A stretch of 64,000 nt of DNA. Source: Oricola cellulosilytica (GTDB lineage: Bacteria; Pseudomonadota; Alphaproteobacteria; Rhizobiales; Rhizobiaceae). The stretch is taken from assembly GCF_019966575.1 (NCBI RefSeq), contig NZ_JAINFK010000005.1, forward strand, positions 1 to 64,000. The letters are read 5' to 3'. Made by a program: the position numbers and the translations under genes. The notes under the pieces were generated by a model. The model made no database searches and was not told the origin of the DNA. It was given only the letters and a program-made list of their open reading frames with translations. Below, piece by piece: positions 59,786-64,000 of the stretch. Position 1 is the stretch's first letter, and each line of letters opens with the position of its first letter.

Positions 59786-60720
59786 CCGTTCGGCAGCGAA
59801 AGTTCCACTGCGAGGGCGGCGTGGTCGCTGGCGTGCGGACGGTCAACTCCAACCTCTGACAGGCGCTTGCCGGTGAACCGCGTGGCTACGTGCGGCAGTC
59901 CCTGGCGGAAGTAGGCCGGCTCCGCTTCCGGATTGAGCCTGGCAAGCGCCGGTGAGGCCAGCAATGCATCCGGACGGGAGTAAATTCCAGCCGATGCCAT
60001 ATGATGCGACCAGCGCCGGCCCGCCGGAACCCGCTCCACTAGGTCGATCGCAAAATGCTCCAGCAGCGGCGCAATGGCGCGTTCATCCGCCACCTCGGTC
60101 CGGGGTTCGTTCAGATCGCCGAGGATCATCCAGTATGCGTTGGCCGGATGCGGAAACCGCTGCTCGATGATGCGCCGGACCGCCAGCGCCTCCAGCCGGC
60201 GGGTCTCCCAGGCATCCGCCGCGTCGGGGTAGGGCGCCTTGAAATGGCATATGAACAGCGTAAGGCCTCCAATCGACGCTTCAAGGCAATCGCGCCGAAA
60301 GACCGGCTCGTCGGCCGACCGGCCGGAGGCTGGTTCAAGCTTCAGATCGCGCGCGGTCGTCGCAGCGTGCGACCTGATGTCGCTCGGCGGAAGCCGGCTC
60401 ATCAGCGCCACATCGAAACCGCGTCCGTCATTTCCGGGCAAGCAGATGCGATGCGGATAGGGCGCCGTGCCTGTCGGAACCAGAAACCGGTCATGAAAAT
60501 AATCGAGCGAGGCCCGGTCGAATACTTCCTGCAGCGCGATCACGTCAGCATTGGCAAGCGCGATGATCTCCGCCGTGAGGCGGCGGTCGAGCATGTCGAG
60601 CGCGGCGCTGGACGGTCGTCCGTCGTCCGGCACGTCCATGTCCCGGGCGCCGTGCATCGCCACGTGGCCATCCTCCCTGAGAAGGCGCAGATTCTGAACG
60701 TTGAAGGTGGCGATTCGCAT
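59782..60720 (-). CDS. endonuclease/exonuclease/phosphatase family protein
   Basis: 312-residue EEP-fold protein without signal peptide. The metal and catalytic residues of this fold are seen in MRIATFNVQNL (Asn), ADVIALQEV (Glu), ILGDLNEPR (Asp/Asn) and PHASDHAALAVEL (Asp-His). Members include DNA repair nucleases, lipid phosphatases and sphingomyelinases, so the substrate is open. It overlaps the membrane protein gene by ATGA. The first codons face the small ORF at 60792. Confidence 0.88.
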   Translation of the reverse strand: MRIATFNVQNLRLLREDGHVAMHGARDMDVPDDGRPSSAALDMLDRRLTAEIIALANADVIALQEVFDRASLDYFHDRFLVPTGTAPYPHRICLPGNDGRGFDVALMSRLPPSDIRSHAATTARDLKLEPASGRSADEPVFRRDCLEASIGGLTLFICHFKAPYPDAADAWETRRLEALAVRRIIEQRFPHPANAYWMILGDLNEPRTEVADERAIAPLLEHFAIDLVERVPAGRRWSHHMASAGIYSRPDALLASPALARLNPEAEPAYFRQGLPHVATRFTGKRLSEVGVDRPHASDHAALAVELSLPNG

Positions 60721-60791
60721 CGCTCATGCCTTTTCGGATCGGCAACCGCCGGTCGGTTCTCCAAGTGCGCGGTCGATGGTACAATTATTGA

Positions 60792-60920
60792 ATGAAGTTG
60801 CTACTTGCTATCGGCGCCCTGGCAATTCTCATTGTCTGGGACCACACGCAAAACAGCGGCGAACTGACCCGATGGGTCATCGGCTGGATCATCGGCCTTG
60901 TACGCTCGTCAGGCGTTTAA
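60792..60920 (+). CDS. 42-residue membrane peptide (hypothetical)
   Basis: ATG-to-TAA frame encoding MKLLLAIGALAILIVWDHTQ, then NSGELTRWVIGWIIGLVRS and a short end. One N-terminal helix (about 2-16), a polar loop and an amphipathic second helix. The hydrophobic-polar-amphipathic pattern and Trp-Asp motif look like a real product rather than noise, and I have the impression of similar short peptides in other Hyphomicrobiales. It has no clear ribosome-binding site. It lies 33 bp from the 3' end of tRNA-Lys. Confidence 0.5.
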   Translation: MKLLLAIGALAILIVWDHTQNSGELTRWVIGWIIGLVRSSGV

Positions 60921-60953
60921 ACGGTCCGGCAAGGGAACGGTGCTTGAAACGAT

Positions 60954-61029
60954 TGGTGAGCGCGCAGGGGCTCGAACCCTGGACCTACTGATTAAAAGTC
61001 AGTTGCTCTACCAGCTGAGCTACGCGCTC
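60954..61029 (-). tRNA. tRNA-Lys (anticodon TTT)
   Basis: 76 bases on the minus strand including an encoded CCA (60954-60956). The acceptor arms GAGCGCG and CGCGCTC, D arm GCTC...GAGC, anticodon stem ACTGA/TCAGT around loop CTTTTAA (anticodon at 60994-60996), and T arm with GTTCGAG all pair as expected. It reads AAA/AAG codons. No integrase or att duplication is next to it. Confidence 0.97.
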
Positions 61030-61177
61030 CCAGACGGCGGGCGCGGCCTGCCGTGAAAACGCGACGTTCATACGTACGCCGCCAAAACCGGTCAACCTCA
61101 ATTCGTCCCCATTTGTCCGAAAAGTTCGGCGGGCAAACCGCGCGATTTGGTGATTTTGTCGTGAGGCGCTTATGTCA

Positions 61178-61205
61178 TATGAAACTACGGAAACATCTGT
61201 CCGTA
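61178..61205 (+). promoter_or_regulatory. possible ccdA control region
   Basis: TATGAA (61178-61183), 16 bp after TTGTCG (61156-61161), could be a promoter. Just downstream TACGGA and TCCGTA (61186-61191 and 61200-61205) form an inverted repeat with an 8-base gap. Both are suggestive only; no regulator is assigned. Confidence 0.3.
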
Positions 61206-61230
61206 TCAAAAACCGGGATCAGCAGCAGGA

Positions 61231-62007
61231 ATGGCAGTCGATATTTCATATTTGAGCGCGTTCGGTGCCGGGGCCATCTCGTTTCTGTCGCCCTGCGTGC
61301 TGCCGCTGGTGCCGCCCTATCTCTGCTATATGGCGGGGGTCTCCGTGGAACAGTTCCGGGGACAGCCCGCCGCGGTGGGGGCAGCTGCGGTCGGAACAGC
61401 GCCCGCGGGCTTTGCGGGAGCTCGGCTGCCGTTATTGATCGCGGCGTTTGCCTTCGTCGCCGGGTTCTCGACGGTTTTCGTTGCCCTCGGGGCCGGCGCG
61501 AGCACGATCGGCGCGTTGTTGCGCTCCTACCAGGATATCCTCGCCATGATCGCCGGTCTGGTGATCATAGCGATGGGTCTGAATTTCCTGGGTGTGTTCC
61601 GGATCGGACTGCTTTCTCGCGAGGCGCGGTTTCAGACGCGCGGCGCTCCCGCCAATCCATTTGCCGCCTATGTCATGGGGCTCGCTTTCGCGTTCGGCTG
61701 GACCCCGTGCATCGGACCGGTTCTGGGCCCGATCCTGACGCTTGCCGGTGCACGCGAAAGTGTCGGCGAGGGTGCGTCTCTGCTCGCTGTCTATTCCGCC
61801 GGTCTCGGTATTCCATTCCTTCTTGCGGCGCTCTTTTCCGGCGCGTTCATGCGGTTCATGCAGTCCTTCCGGACGCATCTCGGCGCGGTCGAAAAGGTGA
61901 TAGGCGGGTTTCTGGTGCTGGCCGGCATTCTGTTCCTCACCGGGGGCATGCAGGCCATGTCATTCTGGCTGCTTGAGCGGTTCCCGACTCTGGGAGCCTT
62001 GGGCTAG
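61231..62007 (+). CDS. ccdA: cytochrome c biogenesis protein CcdA
   Basis: 258-residue inner-membrane thiol-disulfide transporter with six helices. The redox pair is C22 (SFLSPCVLPL) and C160 (GWTPCIGP), symmetrical halves of the CcdA/DsbD-beta fold. It passes electrons from thioredoxin to periplasmic thioredoxin-like partners for haem attachment. AGCAGCAGGA precedes the ATG. Its 3' end overlaps the convergent EamA gene by 48 bp. Confidence 0.95.
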   Translation: MAVDISYLSAFGAGAISFLSPCVLPLVPPYLCYMAGVSVEQFRGQPAAVGAAAVGTAPAGFAGARLPLLIAAFAFVAGFSTVFVALGAGASTIGALLRSYQDILAMIAGLVIIAMGLNFLGVFRIGLLSREARFQTRGAPANPFAAYVMGLAFAFGWTPCIGPVLGPILTLAGARESVGEGASLLAVYSAGLGIPFLLAALFSGAFMRFMQSFRTHLGAVEKVIGGFLVLAGILFLTGGMQAMSFWLLERFPTLGALG

Positions 62008-62931
62008 AGCGTTTTTTCTGCCGAGCAGACCCCGGGGAAAAGTTGCGGTAATCACGCCCACCGTCACCAGTGCGATTCCGGCGGCGTGAAAGGGTTCGAA
62101 AGCCTCACCGAGAAAAACAATTGCCATCAGCACGCCGTAGGGCGGAAGCAGATACATGAACACCCCGGCAACGGCGGCGCCGAGTCGGCGAACGCCAAAC
62201 TGATAGGACGAAAACGCCAGCAGAGAGGAGATCAGAATGATCCCGGCTATGGCTGCCCAGCTTTCCCGGCTCTGCGGCATAGCACTTCCCGAAACGAGCT
62301 CCAGCGCTGCGATCGGGAGGTTTGCCAGCGCACCGAAAATCGCAACCAGTCCGAAAAGTGGAAGATTGCCGATCCGGCGTAACGGTTCGGAGCGGTAGAG
62401 GATCGAATAGCCGGCCCAACTCGCCGCGGCCAGCAGCACCAGCAAATCCCCGACATTCAAGGCAAGCGCCATCGCGTTTTCCAGCGACCCGCGCAGAACG
62501 ATTGTCGCGACTCCGAAAAAGGCGACCGCGGTTCCGACAATCTCCCGTTTGCTGGTCCTGCGGCCGGCAAAGACCCGCTCAAGTAGCAGGATGAGCACCG
62601 GAGAGGTCGTATAGATCAGCGTCGCATTGGTCGCCGTGGTGTGCCGCAAGGCAAGATAGATGCCGCCGCCGCAAACCCCCATTCCCAGAAACCCGAGCAC
62701 GCTCAGAAGCCTCCAATGCCGCCGCAGCAACTCGGCGGCCTCGTGTCTGGCAGCCAGGAGGACAGGAAGCAGAATCAGCGCCACTGCACTCCAACGCAGA
62801 AACGCCAGCAGGAACGGCGCGACGTCGCCCGTCACATAACGGCCGAAAATCAGGTTCGACGAAAAGAAAAGAGGGGCCACCGTCATGACGAGACCGGCGA
62901 CGAGCGGTGAGGATATCTGTTTGGACGACAT
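61960..62931 (-). CDS. DMT-superfamily EamA transporter
   Basis: 323-residue exporter with ten helices in two EamA repeats (about 12-145 and 155-295: [11 protein letters not shown] in the second). The start at 62931 ([20 protein letters not shown]) is chosen because helices begin there; the longer frame extends back into glmU. Substrate unknown. It is unrelated in detail to the EamA gene at 3725. The end overlaps ccdA by 48 bp. Confidence 0.9.
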   Translation of the reverse strand: MSSKQISSPLVAGLVMTVAPLFFSSNLIFGRYVTGDVAPFLLAFLRWSAVALILLPVLLAARHEAAELLRRHWRLLSVLGFLGMGVCGGGIYLALRHTTATNATLIYTTSPVLILLLERVFAGRRTSKREIVGTAVAFFGVATIVLRGSLENAMALALNVGDLLVLLAAASWAGYSILYRSEPLRRIGNLPLFGLVAIFGALANLPIAALELVSGSAMPQSRESWAAIAGIILISSLLAFSSYQFGVRRLGAAVAGVFMYLLPPYGVLMAIVFLGEAFEPFHAAGIALVTVGVITATFPRGLLGRKNALAQGSQSREPLKQPE

Positions 62932-63058
62932 ACCGCGCCATAGAGCCTTGCCGATTCGCGTGCAAGCACGCGAATCGCACGGTCGCTGCGTGTGGCATCC
63001 GGACACGAAACCGGCTATGCGCTCGCTGACACGTGGCGAAGGTTCCGGAGGTTTTTTC

Positions 63059-64000
63059 ATGGCGCGAAGCTGTCTCACCATCATCCTGGCCGCCGGGCAG
63101 GGCACGCGCATGAAGTCGCCCCTGCCGAAAGTGTTGCATCCGCTTGCGGGGAAAGCGCTCGTGCAGCATGTGGCCGATGCTGCGATCTCGGCCGGGACGA
63201 CGAAGATCGCCATGGTGGTCGGCCACGGCGCGGACGAGGTCCGGGAGGCGCTGAACGGGCAATTCGACCAGATGAATTATTTCGTTCAGGATCGGCAACT
63301 GGGAACCGGTCACGCCGTGCTGGCCGCGAGATCCGCGATCGCGGAGGGATACGATGACGTTGTGGTCCTTTTTGGCGACACGCCGCTGGTTCGGCCGATA
63401 GTTCTTGAGGCAGCCCGCCGGCGGCTTGCGGATGGCGCCGACGTTGTCGTCGTCGGCTTCCGGCCGGAGGATCCGACCGGGTACGGACGCCTGATCGAAA
63501 AGGATGGACGCCTCCGCGCAATCCGCGAGGAAAAGGATGCTTCACACGAAGAACGCCTTATAACCTTTTGTAATGGCGGCATAATGGCGTTCTCTGGAAC
63601 AAGAGTCCTGTCGCTTCTCGATGCCATCGGCAACGACAACGCGAAGGGCGAGTTCTACATGACCGATGCCGTTGAGATCGCCGGTGGACGAGACCTCAAA
63701 GTGATGGCGATCGAGGCTTCCGTCGAGGATGTGATGGGGATCAATACGCGCGTCGAACTGGCGGCGGCGGAAGCGGCCTGGCAGCGCCGGCGGCGCGAGG
63801 AACTGCTTCTGGAGGGCGTATCGATGACGGCGCCGGAGACGGTATTCCTTCATCACGATACGCAAATCTCCGCTGATGTGACCGTAGAGCCCAACGTCGT
63901 ATTCGGGCCGGATGTCGAAGTGCGCACCGGTGCGCGCATCCGGTCTTTTTCACATCTGGAGGGCGCGCTGGTGGGCGAGGGCGCCGAAGTCGGGCCCTTT
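63059..64000 (+). CDS. glmU: bifunctional GlmU (N-acetylglucosamine-1-phosphate uridyltransferase/acetyltransferase), partial
   Basis: The first 314 codons run off the right edge. The nucleotidyltransferase domain is complete: [28 protein letters not shown]-like strand ([13 protein letters not shown]), [10 protein letters not shown] and [12 protein letters not shown]. Hexapeptide repeats of the acetyltransferase domain begin near residue 260 ([20 protein letters not shown]). It makes UDP-GlcNAc for peptidoglycan and lipid A. GGAGG lies 9 bases before ATG 63059. In many relatives glmS follows. Confidence 0.97.
   Translation, partial: MARSCLTIILAAGQGTRMKSPLPKVLHPLAGKALVQHVADAAISAGTTKIAMVVGHGADEVREALNGQFDQMNYFVQDRQLGTGHAVLAARSAIAEGYDDVVVLFGDTPLVRPIVLEAARRRLADGADVVVVGFRPEDPTGYGRLIEKDGRLRAIREEKDASHEERLITFCNGGIMAFSGTRVLSLLDAIGNDNAKGEFYMTDAVEIAGGRDLKVMAIEASVEDVMGINTRVELAAAEAAWQRRRREELLLEGVSMTAPETVFLHHDTQISADVTVEPNVVFGPDVEVRTGARIRSFSHLEGALVGEGAEVGPF

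Noticed and set aside
60954-61029. tRNA-Lys as a phage or island attachment site
   Set aside because: No integrase, no repeat of the tRNA 3' end and ordinary genes on both sides.

Overview
The window is a gene-dense, GC-rich stretch of chromosome from an alphaproteobacterium, most likely of the order Hyphomicrobiales (Rhizobiales). This rests on gene order and signature families: rpsB-tsf-pyrH-frr-uppS-cdsA-rseP-bamA-lpxD-fabZ-lpxA-lpxI-lpxB-gltA, then gltX, comEC, lexA-moeA-moaC-trpC-trpD-ppiD, then tpiA-secG-pyrG. LpxI (not LpxH), an EipB/DUF1849 envelope protein, DUF1489, a PhaR-type box before a phasin gene and an alphaproteobacterial LexA box (GTTC-N7-GTTC) point the same way. Genus cannot be assigned from the sequence alone.

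Layout. 0-5 kb: end of an unidentified gene, mgtE (Mg2+ transport), a MerR regulator with its own palindrome, a small methyltransferase, a DUF1624 acyltransferase-like membrane protein and an EamA exporter. 5-13.6 kb is the least ordinary part: sdaA (serine deaminase), an orphan PotD-type binding protein, a secreted HExxH protein divergent from a BTAD (SARP-like) regulator, a membrane-anchored TolB-N/TPR partner, a 3'-end remnant of a second sdaA, phaC (PHA synthase) and a C-terminal remnant of a DUF7482-like gene. 13.6-18.5 kb: a YbhN-like flippase-family protein, an MFS transporter and a gamma-glutamylcyclotransferase-like gene in an overlapping operon, then DUF1489 and a VWA/J-domain pair. 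18.5-30 kb: a DacA/DacF-type carboxypeptidase with SPOR domain, phasin, clpS-clpA, azlC-azlD, HIT, a FAD/NAD(P)-binding protein, a FemAB-like acyltransferase, GDPD, RidA and EipB.

30-43.8 kb is the translation/undecaprenyl/phospholipid/outer-membrane/lipid A supercluster. 43.8-60.9 kb runs from gltA to pyrG with the tryptophan, molybdopterin and SOS genes, followed by a short accessory stretch (acidic disordered protein, membrane protein, endonuclease-fold protein, 42-residue membrane peptide). The window closes with tRNA-Lys(TTT), ccdA, an EamA exporter and the first two thirds of glmU.

Functionally, most of the window is housekeeping. The piece most worth a second look is the 6.7-11.3 kb segment. 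It lies between two ~130-bp copies of the 3' end of sdaA, and carries a regulator pair split into a DNA-binding half and a membrane-anchored, probably periplasmic half. SARP-style heptamer direct repeats sit in the divergent promoter region. No transposase, integrase, CRISPR array, rRNA or plasmid/phage gene was seen.
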